A stretch of 64,000 bases of DNA from Zoroaster sp. YZ-2022 (taxonomy: Eukaryota; Echinodermata; Asteroidea; Forcipulatida; Zoroasteridae). Below the pieces are notes generated by a model, which saw nothing but the letters and a program-made list of their open reading frames with translations, did not search any database and was not told where the DNA came from. The translations under genes were made by a program, and so were the position numbers. Shown piece by piece: positions 1 through 11,200 of this stretch (position 1 is the first letter of the stretch; each line of letters opens with the position of its first letter). The stretch covers positions 30,545,172 to 30,609,171 of the forward strand of contig CM055830.1 of the NCBI GenBank assembly GCA_029582265.1, in the 5' to 3' direction.

Positions 1-160
1 CTTATCTTCCTAATTTATGTCAGTCTGTCAGTCTTCTAACTGTTTTTTGTCCGTCTGTTGTGGTCTTACCTGCCTAATTTATGTCAGTCTGTCTGTCTTC
101 TAACTGTTTTTTGTCCGTCTGTTGTTGTCTTTCCTGCCTACTATATGTCGGTCTGTCAAG
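1..160 (+). repeat. Pyrimidine-rich minisatellite, fragment
   Basis: Copies of a roughly 64-bp unit built on TCTTCTAACTGTTTTTTGTC, CGTCTGTTGT and CCTGCCTA-TATGTC. The same unit forms the larger array at 785-1300. Confidence 0.75.
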
Positions 161-254
161 GACACAAGTGTCACGGCCGGGATTCGAACCCACATTCTGC
201 TGCTAACACCAGAACTTGAGTCCGGTAAACTAGACCGCTCGGCCACGACACTCC
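157..254 (-). mobile_element. tRNA-derived SINE, head fragment
   Basis: On the - strand it reads GTGTCGTGGCCGAGCGGTCT (A-box-like), then a B box GGGTTCGAATCCC and CGTGACACTTGTGTCCTTG. The body and tail are missing. It interrupts the pyrimidine-rich repeat and the MITE at 258-396. Confidence 0.8.
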
Positions 255-257
255 ATG

Positions 258-396
258 TAGTGCATGTAGTGATTACACATTTCATGACATGACTACTGAA
301 AGAGAGAGTGGGTTGCAAATGAAAATCCCAGTTCATGGAACATTTCAAACCTATTTGATGTTAAAAATCCGGTGTTCCCTAAATTGTTTTGAGTAG
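258..396. mobile_element. Tc1-type MITE, right part only
   Basis: It matches the right half of the complete element at 48793-49054, ending TGTTCCCTAAATTGTTTTGA GTAG. The left half is replaced by the SINE fragment. Confidence 0.75.
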
Positions 397-784
397 TATA
401 TTTACTTCTACACCATGTTTCTCATGATCATTTTGAGAAATCTGTCATTTTGAACCATTTTTGTTCCCTTCTTAAAGTAGCGATGTTCCGATGAAAAATA
501 AATTTGTGGAAATTGCCGTTGAAATAGAACAAAACATGAGCGATACACCTTTAAGGTGAGCTTACGATCTGTCGCCAACCAGTTGCCAACTCAGTTGCAG
601 AGGTTTAACTGTTGCAGTTGCAGAGGTTTAACTTATGGCCGAGTCAGTGACTGGTGACACAGAAATGAAGGACAGTTTATACTCTCTAAACAGCAAGGCT
701 GTTGAGTGATCTTTGTCAGTCCTGGAGTATGGGGGGACTACTAAGATATGACTGTAATCTCAAATCAAGGTTTTTTGCTTTGGG
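397..784. other. Intronic DNA with a fragment of a dispersed foldback
   Basis: Bases 468-545 resemble the arm of the foldback family seen at 63350-63745 (ATGTTCC-ATGAAAA, GGAAATTGCC). Bases 600-640 carry a small duplication of GTTGCAGAGGTTTAACT. Nothing else is recognised. Confidence 0.4.
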
Positions 785-1300
785 GTGGGTCTGTTGTGGT
801 CTTACCTTCCTAATTTATGTCAGTCTGTCGGTCTTCTAACTTTTTTTTGTCCGTCTGTTGTGGTCTTACCTGCCTAATTTATGTCGGTCTGTCTGTCTGT
901 CTGTCTGTCTTCTGTTTTTTGTCCGTCTGTTGTTGTCTTTCCTGCCTATTATATGTCGGTCTGTCTGTCTTTTGTCTGTCTGTTGTCTTTCCTGCCTATT
1001 TTATGTTGGTCTGTTTGTCTTCTAACTGTTTTTTGTCTGTCAGTTGTTGTCGGTCTGTTTGTCTTCTAACTTTTTTGTCTGTCTGTTGTCTTTCCTGCCT
1101 ATTTTATGTCGGTCTGTTTGTCTTCTAACTGTTTTTTGTCTGTTGTGGTCTTTCCTGCCTATTTTATGTTGGTCTGTCTGTCTTCTAACTGTTTTTTGTC
1201 TGTCTGTTGTCTTTCCTGCCTATTATATGCCGGTCTGTCTGTCTTCTGTTTTTTGTCTGTCTGTCTGTTGTTGTAGTTCCTTTTGTCTGTTTATCTTTCT
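785..1300 (+). repeat. Pyrimidine-rich minisatellite, about 64-bp unit
   Basis: About eight degenerate copies of a unit containing CTGTCTGTCTTCTAACTG, TTTTTTGTCTGTC, TTGTGGTCTTTCCTGCC and TATTTTATGTCGGT. The long open frames through it (Ser-Val-Cys-Leu-rich) follow from the repeat, not from a gene. Confidence 0.85.
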
Positions 1301-1592
1301 ATTTGTGTGCTCTCTGTATAGACTACTTCACAAATATCAATACTTCACATCTCAGTCTAGCTGCTGATAACCGTTCATGTTTCTCCGTTTGTTACTGTGT
1401 AGTTTATAAATGTATTATTAAACTGAACACTAACAATAAAAGTAAAGCGTGGCTAGATATAACTGTGTTTCAGTGTGGTTTTAACATTCTTGGGCAGAAG
1501 TATCTGGGGAGGTAAGGTCAGTTTTGTAGTATATTTTCATTAACTACACCAGCATGCATTACGCAAATTGGCTTGCGCGTGCACACTGTGGC

Positions 1593-1909
1593 AATAATAA
1601 TAATATGATGGACTTATGTGTCACACGTATCCACCAAACTGGTGCTCAAGGCGCATTATATTATTACCCCTGCTCATCAGGCTCATAAATCATTCCTGAA
1701 ACCATCTCAGCTCCCTGGGGAGTATACAGCTCAATTGCTGCCATTACAGCGCATGTAGGGCTAATCAAACACAACAACCAACTCTGCCCTCACATGTACC
1801 CAGAAGCAATTGTGGTACATGGTCACGGCCAGGATTTGAACCCACATTCTGATGACTCGGCCATCAGAACACAAATCCGATGCACTAAACTACTCGACCA
1901 TGACACTCT
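1593..1909 (-). mobile_element. tRNA-derived SINE, near full length
   Basis: Read on the - strand it starts GAGTGTCATGGTCGAGTAGT, has a B box GGTTCAAATCC, the conserved body (CAGCAATTGAGCTGTATACT, CCCCAGGGAGCTGAGATGG, GAATGATTTATGAGCCTGAT) and an ATT-rich tail at 1593. It lies in a PTPN4 intron. Confidence 0.88.
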
Positions 1910-2163
1910 GGTATTTGCAACGCGATCTTTGTTAATATGTCTTGCTGTCTGTTATAATAACTCTCTCTATCAGTCAGTCCGTTGTATCAGTCTTGGCTCC
2001 TGTCTCCCCCCTCCTCCTTTACCATCAGTCTTCACCTATCCATCATATCCAACCCATCTGTCCACCTGTTCCTCTTCCCATCTGCCAATCTCCTCCAACA
2101 TGGCCCCCTCCTGCTGCCGTCAATCCAACGTATCAATCTGACAGGATCATCTCTCTTTTACAG

Positions 2164-2231
2164 ATGACGCCACAAGGATAATCCTTGAAGGATCGGAAAG
2201 CGGTGATTACATCAACGCTAATCTAATTACG
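2164..2231 (+). CDS. PTPN4: PTPN4 exon a (start of visible PTP domain)
   Basis: The exon follows a pyrimidine-rich tract ending in TTTTACAG and ends at the donor GTAAGC. It enters in phase 2 (the first two bases complete a codon) and reads DATRIILEG, then DYINANLIT. This matches the DATRV-L-G...DYINA segment of PTPN3/4. It leaves in phase 0. Confidence 0.85.
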
Positions 2232-5200
2232 GTAAGCGACTTCATGATTCATCTTGCTAGCTATTATCAATAATTCACAGAGGAGTGTTGAGGGGAGGGT
2301 CTACAGCAGTCCTACTTTGGATTAAGGGCTTATGAGAGTCTCAGTTATTTGTCAAATTCATATTACGAAAATATAGGCCTGTGATTTCTCAGGATTTTTC
2401 CTGATTTCAGGATTTTGCACAAATCTCCCTTTACCACAAAATGTTCTTGAAAAAAGAGAAGTAGCCACCAAGGAAAGAAAGTAGCCTGTATTGCGTCCAA
2501 ACCTCTAGTTTCTTGTTTGTGGGGATGTGGAGAGTCTGTAAATCCTCCAAAATTAAACATCCAGGAGGTTCCGGGGGCTTTGTCCTCTAGACCAAAGGGA
2601 GACCCAGGCCCGCTACCCACAGGAGGTTCAGGGGGGCTTTGTCCTCTAGACCAAAGGGAGACCCAGGCCTGCTACCCACAGGAGGTTCAGGGGGCTTTGT
2701 CCTCTAGACCAAAGGGAGACCCAGGCCCGCTACCCACAGGAGGTTCAGGGGGCTTTGTCCTCTAGACCAAAGGGAGACCCAGGCCCGCTACCCACAGGAG
2801 GTTCAGGGGGCTTTGTCCTCTAGACCAATGGGAGACCCAGGCCTGCTACCCAGCTTAGTGTAAAGCTGGTACAAGTATCAGTCATCCTGATTAATTATTT
2901 GTTTTTCATTATTATAGAAAAAAGAAATTGTTATGGCAAATTACAAAACATTTCTGTTCGGTAACGTTTAAACAAAAAAGAAGACCCGTAAACAGTTTTT
3001 CAGAATTTATCATTGTGATGATACTTTTAAGGCCAAAAAAACAGTCTCCGGTTCTGGTCATAGGTCGGCTTTTAAAGTGATACATTTATAGTTTGATGAA
3101 ATTCTTGCATCAGGTGATAAACTCGGTGGTCGAGAGGCCATGTACATGTATCACAGATTAGAAACACATCTGTGCATACATGTCATGTGCTTGCTTTACT
3201 ACTGAAGGATTTTGGAGGATTCAGGTTATGTGTAAGCAAATGGGCCTAGGGAGTTAGGGTTAATAGTTATACCAGAAGTTTATTACCTACATGAAGTGTG
3301 ACACTCGTGTACTAACCTAGTCCACGGCATAGTACCAGAAGTCTATTACCTACAAGAAGTGTGCCACTCGTGTACTAACCCAGACGATGGCAGAGTACTC
3401 CAAGAACAATGGATTTGGGCCATTCGTGACGTATTTTTCCCACAGACTGACGCGCAAGGTCTCAAACAGAAGCAGTGTAGTCTGGGAGACTTACCCAGCA
3501 TGTGAAAAGTGCTCTTTCATGAATTCAAAATGAAGAATATTTAATTTTTCTTAGGCAAAAATATTTCTAGGGAAGATTAATGCCCTCATTAATTTGTCCA
3601 TTTAAAAAATTTAAACGCCAATTCTGTACGATACCATGAACGTGATATTGATATTAACAATTATTTTGGGTGTATATTTTTAGATGGAGATCCCCGTCAG
3701 TAACATAACCAACCTGTACATAGCTGCCCAGGGCCCTCTGCCAAACACATGTTCTGATTTCTGGTACATGGTCTGGGAACAAAAGAGTACACTGATCGCA
3801 ATGTTAACGACCAACGTAGAGAGAGGAAGGGTAGGTATTGTAAAACCAGGCGATAGGATAGAATAGTTTTATTTGGATGATTATTTAAGAAGTACATTCC
3901 ACCATAGTATTAGCCAGAGGGGTGTCTTTTGGACACCCTGTTTCAATTTTGGACACCCTATTTCATCTGCCATTTATACATGTAAAAGTATTGTAGGTGA
4001 ACAATTTAGACACCCTGTTTCATCTGGCATTTACATGTAAAAGTATTGTAAGTGAACAATTTGGACACCCTGTTTTGAAATTTCCAGCAAATTTAGACAC
4101 CCTATTTCTAAATCCTGGCCAACACCTTGCATTCCACATACATGTATATATTTATTTGATCGTCGTTTGTTATTCAAAGTGTCATGGCCGAGTGGTCTTG
4201 TGTACCGGACTCTAGTTCTAATGTTGTCAGAATGTGGGTGTGTGATACCATCATCTTTACACTAAGTGAGTTTCATGTACATCTGTGATCATTTAAGTTT
4301 TTCGAGAATATCGTTTATGCTGATATCAATGTAAGTATTGTAGCGTAGTTTCATCTATGGGTCTTACGCGGCCAAACTGAGGAATTCCTAACACGGGTTC
4401 TCAGGTTTAACGTTGGCTCTGGGCTTTTATTTATCGGGAAAAACAACAACAAGCACTGTTGTATAAGTATATTGCGTAATAATGAAAAATTCCAGAACTC
4501 TCTAGGGAACGGGTCTCCCAATTTACCAGCAGGGGCGTCTGTCTGGATACAAGCTCCACTAGGAAGTTACGGCGCCCTCTGCTGGCAGATCGGCCCAGAC
4601 GTTACAGTATTTTATATTCAGTGGTTGCATTTAGTTCCTTTTCTTTTTTAAATCACCCTAGGTCAAATGTCACAAGTACTGGCCAGAGCTGGGTCAAAGG
4701 CTAATCTTTCCTCCCAACCTTGAGGTGTCGTGCACAAGTGCAGAGGAGACTCCCTCATTTGCATATCGGGATTTTGTCATATCACATATAGAGGTGAGAA
4801 CTTTTGAAAGTGGGAATATTTCAGTGAGAATGGATACATCCGTTTAGCAGGGATGCCAAAATTCCAGCTTTTTCGTATTTTTCCCAAAGAAATCCGGCGC
4901 TCCGTCTTTTGCCTGGCCGGAAAAAAATCGCCTTTACAGAGGGCACTCAGGTCCGTGTGTGTGTGTGTGTTATATACGTTGCGTTGTATACATGGTGATC
5001 GCAACGTGTTCATAATGATTGCATTTCGCGGCCCTCATTTTCTGAAATTTTTGACTGATTTTACTCAACTTGGCTACCATAATGGAGGTCAGAAGAGGTG
5101 TGGATTTGAAAATATATATTTAATACTGTACTGTCCACATTTATGTGGACAATGTTTTTTTTTTTTTTGAGTCATCAAATATAAAATCAAAGGGAAACTG

Positions 5201-8200
5201 ACTAATTACTTAAATACTTTTTGGAATGAAGAAATTTTTTTGACTGAAGCAGGACCTGTGACCTTTAGATTACTGTACCACTGCTCTGCCAACTAAGCCA
5301 ACCCTTTTGTATTAATTCCCTAACAGACTGGTGAGTCTCGTAAAGTGCTTCAGATGCAATATATAGCGTGGCCTGACCATGGGGTGCCAGACGACTCATC
5401 GGACTTCTTGGATTTTGTGATCAGGGTACGGCAGAACCGAGTTGGAATGACAGCGCCGACGTTAGTACACTGCAGGTGAGAATTAACCATGGAATACCTG
5501 ATTATATTGGAAGCGCCCTCTATTGACATCCTCTGTTCAGTGGCAGACACAGAATCGTGCATATTTCGGACTTTGGACTGAATTGGTATTAAAAGGACAA
5601 TACCTCCACAATCAGAGCCGACTTATAATAGGGCATGGAATCGGTGTCCTTGTTTTATATGAACAGACTTCAAGTAATACCTCATGAGCGTGCACTGGCC
5701 TAGATAACAGGGAAGATCATTTTACCATAATAGGTAAAACTTGTAGCTTTGCATGGTGAGGAGGATTGGTAAGACTAAATTGCGGTGACACCATGTGAAA
5801 TGCTCAATTGAGTAGTAATTAGTTCTGAAAAGAACTGGAGTTACAACTCGACGTTTCGAACAGTATGCTCTGATCGTCCTCAGGGGAATGACGATCAGAG
5901 CATACTGATCGAAACGTCGAGTTGTACCTCCAGTTCTTTTCAGAACTAATTACTACTCAATTGAGCATTTCACATGGTGTCACCGCAATTTAGTCTTACT
6001 TATTTTACCATATGGTGGCTGCATAATAATGAGCCGGGGCCGCATAATAATGAGCCAGTGGCTGCATAATAATGAGCCGGGGGCTGCATAATAATGATAT
6101 TTATAATAATAATAATAATAATGTGGACTTATATAGCGCATGTATCCACCAAACTGGTGCTCAAGGCGCATTATATTATTACCCCTGGTCATCAGGCTCA
6201 TAAATCATTCCTGAAACCATCTCAGCTCCCTGGGGAGTATACAGCTCAATTGCTGCCATTACAGCGCATATAGGGCTAATCAAACACAACAACCAACTCT
6301 GCCCTCACAGGTACCCATTTACCCCTGGGTGGAGAGAAGCAATTATGGTAAAGTGTCTTGCTCAAGGACACAAGCACCATGGTCGCGCTTGGGATTCGAA
6401 CCCACATTCTGACGACTCAGCCACACAAATCCGATGCACTAAACCGCTCGACCATGGCATTCCACTCCATTTATCCAGCAGCTATGGTAATATGATTGTA
6501 TCGCGCTGGGTTTGCCAGGCCAGGGTGTGCTCATGGGGTAATATGATTGTATCGCGCTGGGTTTGCCAGGCCAGGGTGTGCTCATGGGGTAATATGATTG
6601 TATCGCGCTGGGTTTGCCAGGCCAGGGTGTGCTCATGGGGTAATATGATTGTATCGCGCTGGGTTTGCCAGGCCAGGGTGTGCTCATGGGGTAATATGAT
6701 TGTATCGCGCTGGGTTTGCCAGGCCAGGGTGTGCTCATGGGGTAATATGATTGTATCGCGCTGGGTTTGCCAGGCCAGGGTGTGCTCATGGGGTAATATG
6801 ATTGTATCGCGCTGGGTTTGCCAGGCCAGGGTGTGCTCATGGGGTAATATGATTGTATCGCGCTGGGTTTGCCAGGCCAGGGTGTGCTCATGGGGGTAAT
6901 ATGATTGTATCGCTGGGTTTGCCAGGCCAGGGTGTGCTCATGAGGTAATATGATTGTATCGCGCTGGGTTTGCCAGGCCAGGGTGTGCTCATGCGGTAAT
7001 ATGAAATAAAGTCCCTGGGTTTGCCAGGCCAGGGTGTGCTCATGGGGTAATATGATTGTATCGCGCTGGGTTTGCCAGGCCAGGGTGTGCTCATGGGGTA
7101 ATATGATTGTATCGCGCTGGGTTTGCCAGGCCAGGTGTGCTCATGGGGTAATATGATTGTATCGCGCTGGGTTTGCCAGGCCAGGGTGTGCTCATGGGGT
7201 AATATGATTGTATCGCGCTGGGTTTGCCAGGCCAGGGTGTGCTCATGGGGTAATATGATTGTATCGCGCTGGGTTTGCCAGGCCAGGGTGTGCTCATGGG
7301 GTAATATGATTGTATCGCGCTGGGTTTGCCAGGCCAGTCTGTGCTCATGGGGTAATATGATTGTATCGCGCTGGGTTTGCCAGGCCAGGGTGTGCTCATG
7401 GGGTAATATGATTGTATCGCGCTGGGTTTGCCAGGCCAGGGTGTGCTCATGGGGTAATATGATTGTATCGCAGCGCTGGGTTTGCCAGGCCAGGGTGTGC
7501 TCATGGGGTAATATGATTGTATCGCGCTGGGTTTGCCAGGCCAGGGTGTGCTCATGGGGTAATATGATTGTATCGCGCTGGGTTTGCCAGGCCAGGGTGT
7601 GCTCATGGGGTAATATGATTGTATCGCGCTGGGTTTGCCAGGCCAGGGTGTGCTCATGGGGTAATATGATTGTATCGCGCTGGGTTTGCCAGGCCAGGGT
7701 GTGCTCATGGGGTAATATGATTGTATTGCGCTGGGTTTGCCAGGCCAGGGTGTGCTCATGGGGTAATATGATTGTATCGCGCTGGGTTTGCCAGGCCAGG
7801 GTGTGCTCATGGGGTAATATTTTCAGACAACTATGTTCATCTAAAAATAGGACACCAATTCCATGCCCTGTTGAAAGTCTGCTCTGATCGTGATGATACT
7901 GTCCCTTCAAAGCCACTTTAGGTAAAATCTCTGTGTACGCGTCCATACTTAATAAGCAACAAGATATACTGAACAGCAAAAGAAACGCAAATTTAATTTG
8001 CAATGTTTGATTGAATAAAAGTTAACCATATTTTGATGTTGGCTGTTTTGCTTACTGGAGGCGTGTGCAGAGAAGTGTAAAGCGTGCGCAGCATGAGTTT
8101 TATGGTGCTGCTGCTTGCCATGAGCTCGGGACATGTTGATATCTGCAAAGGCACAGAATGCTCACGAGCGGCACGTCCAAGATGTGCAGCTTGAAAGTAA

Positions 8201-11200
8201 TGCATCAGTTGATTTCTACGGTTCATTTGCAATAAAAGGAAACTACTGCACGCTTGCTGTCACCCCCGTTTTGGACACAGCAACCATGCCAAGACTGACA
8301 TCAGCACAGCGTGAACGAGCTATCGGGTGTTTGACAGCTGGTGACGACCCTCAGGCTGTTGCAGCAGCATTCAACGTTCACTTCACTACAGTCTACCGTC
8401 TGCAGCAGCGTTTCGCGGCCAGAGGAGTGACTGATGATCGACCAAGAAGCGGAAGACCTCGGGTCACTACCCCGAGGCAAGATCGGCACATTTTTCGCAA
8501 TCATCAGAGAGACCAGTTCCTGACAGCCTCAGAAACTGCCCGAATCACCATTGGACCTCACCAGACTGAGGCCAATCAGCAATGACACAGTGCGTCGCCG
8601 ACTTCATGAGCGAGACCTGCGGAACTGCCATCCAGCTCGAGTGCCAGTCCTCACTCGTTGACACCGTGTGGCACGCCTTCAGTGGGCCAGAAACCACGCC
8701 AACTGGAACTGGAGACAATGGCGTACTGTACTGTGTACAGATGAGTCAGTTTTGCATCAGCAATGCAGACGGTCGTGTCAGAGTGTGGCGGAGGAGAGGT
8801 GAACGTTTCCAGGTCAACTGCGTCATGGAACACAACGCATGGGGAGGGCCGAACGTCATGATCTGGGGTGGCATTGGCCTCAACCAGCTGCTGGGGCCAG
8901 TTTTCTTCCAAGGTCTGGGTCCTGGTCAGGGGAACGGCGTTACTGCACAGCGTTACATTGATCAAATCCTTTGACGTCATGTGGCGCCATTTTTCCATGC
9001 CCACAACAACTTCATTTTTCAGCAGGTTAATGCACGTGCACATTCAGCAAGGGTCACACAGGACTTTCTGCATCAACAGAACATCCAGACGATGGTGTAG
9101 CCCGCACTGAGTCCGGACTTAAACCCCATTGAACACTTTTGGGATATGCTACAGAGAGAGCTGAATTCAGTCCTTCCCAGACCAATGACAGCCGCACAGC
9201 TTCAGCAAGCCATTACCCAGTCCTGGAACAACATCCCCAGAGCCTCAGTCAATCGTCTTGTCCACTCCATGAGACGAAGGTGCCAAGCCGTCATTGATGC
9301 CAATGGAGGTCACACACGGTATTGATCCACAGGAAGTGACTTGTTCGTTTTGTTGAACATTGGACTGTACAGTTTGAAAGACAAATGTCCAAAGAACATT
9401 TTGCCCGAATTTCCTTTCGATTCATTGAACGGTTATCATGAATTTATTGTCTAATTTGATTAAACTGGATCTGAACAAACATTTGCGTTTCTTTTGCTGT
9501 TCAGTATTATTTGTACACAAAGCCAACCTGTTTTAGCTTATCTCATTATGATGTTATGAGAAAACAGTGGAAATTCATTGAGAATGTTTTCATTTCATTT
9601 CAATTTTCATTCATTTCGTGGAGTGTCGTGGCCGAGCGGTCTAGCGCACCGAACTCAAGTGCTGGTGTTGCCAGCAGCAGGGTGTGGGTTCGAGCCCCGG
9701 TCGTGACACTTGTGTCCTTGAGCAAGGTACTTAACCATAATTGCTTCGTCCTTCGGATGGGACGTAAAGCCGTAGGTCCCGTGTGTTGTATAATGCAGGT
9801 AACGTGGTTTGTCGTGCGGTCTAGCGCACTGAACTCAAGTTCTGGTGTTGCCAGCAGCAGAGTGTGGGTTCGAGCCCCGGCCGTGACACTTGTGTCCTTG
9901 AGCAAGACACTTAACCATAATTGCTTCTCTCCACCCAGGGATTAAATGGGTACCTGTGAAGGCAGAGATGGTTTGCTCTATATGCGCTAGAAATGGCAGC
10001 AATTGAGCTGTATACTCCCCAGGGAGCTGAGATGGTTTCAGGAATGATTTATGAGCCTTATGAGCCTTATGAGCAGGGATAATAATATAATGCGCCTTGA
10101 GCGCCACTTAGTTGGTGGATACGTGCGCTATATAAATCTATACATTATTATTATTATTATTATTAATGTGGAATATCTGTCTTCAGTTGACGGAAATTCA
10201 TGTTTGAAATTATTTCACTAATTTTACTAAAAATGATTGCATTTGAGATATATTTCAAGTGATGTTTGATACCATTGTGAACTTTACTCCAAGTAAATTT
10301 TATGTAAAAATGTGATCATAATATATGTTTTTGAGATTTAATGAACATATTATATTTATATTATTTTTATTGCATTATATAATAATTACATAGGGTGGCA
10401 TGGCCGAGCGGTCTAGCTCATCAGACTCATGTTCTGATGGCTGAGTCGTCAGAATGTGGGTTTGAATCCTGGCCGTGACCATGGTACTTGTGTCCTTGAG
10501 CAAGACACTTCACTGTACAGTGCTCCTCTTCACTCAGGAGTATAAATGGGTATCTGTGAGGGTAGAGGTTGATATTGTGGTTGAAAAAACTTCTGATGAG
10601 CTACGGTAGCTCAGGGCTGTATACTCCCCAGGGAGCTGAGAAAGTTTAAGGATTGATATTGGCCCAATGACCAGGGATAATAATGTAAAAGCGCCTTGTG
10701 TCCTTTGGCAATTTGGCGCTCTATAAATCCAGTTATTATTTTTATTCATGTTTTGTTGTTCACAGTGCTGGCATCGGCCGGACAGGTGTCCTCATAACCA
10801 TGGAAACGGCAATGTGTCTTATTGAGAGCAACCAACCAGTGTACCCGTTAGACATTGTGCGGACGATGCGTGACCAACGGGCCATGCTCATCCAGACGAC
10901 GGCACAGTACCGCTTTGTGTGTGAAGCTATTCTAAGAGTGTATATGGGTAAGATGAATGGAAACAGTCTCTGCATGGAAAACGATACTCCCCTCTGTCCT
11001 ATCAATCAAACTGCATGGATTGACCAATACGGTTATATACCTGAAAATTGTTGCTATCTGCCATTATGTCAGTCAAGCTTTTCTGGTTGGTGAAATTCTT
11101 GCGTCGGGTGATAAACAATTGATTTGATTTTTGCTCTTACACCGACGTATGTATGAAGCACTGTATGCTCAGTGCTTTCCGAGTGTCTGTGGAAAAAACT

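Larger units (their letters stand above)
5594..7916. mobile_element. TTAA-type foldback MITE (family A), greatly expanded copy
   Basis: The left end (AAAAGGACAATACCTCCACA, GGGCATGGAATCGGTGTCC) and the right end (GGACACCAATTCCATGCCCT, GATCGTGATGATACTGTCCC) match the about 200-bp family A elements. Between them lie a nested palindrome (5769-5999), a SINE (6105-6468) and a 26-copy 51-bp array (6486-7821). One diverged, inverted copy of the 51-bp unit sits in the left arm at about 5682-5731. Confidence 0.75.

Noticed and set aside
817..1515. Cys/Leu/Ser-rich ORFs resembling secreted or membrane peptides
   Set aside because: They are translations of the pyrimidine-rich minisatellite, open in several frames at once.
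2517..2765. Gly/Pro-rich, collagen-like ORF
   Set aside because: It is the 58-bp tandem repeat; the related copy at 33265-33490 has a single unit and no frame.
3684..3866. Separate small gene starting at the ATG of PTPN4 exon b
   Set aside because: The ATG is an internal methionine of the PTP domain directly after a splice acceptor.
6345..8003. Long open frames on both strands through the 51-bp array (up to 371 codons)
   Set aside because: They exist because the repeat length is a multiple of three; the translations are a 17-residue repeat with no known fold, and the frames run through a SINE and MITE.
9618..10460. tRNA genes
   Set aside because: A and B boxes are present, but the heads are fused to the common SINE body and ATT tail and do not make a proper cloverleaf end; they are SINEs.
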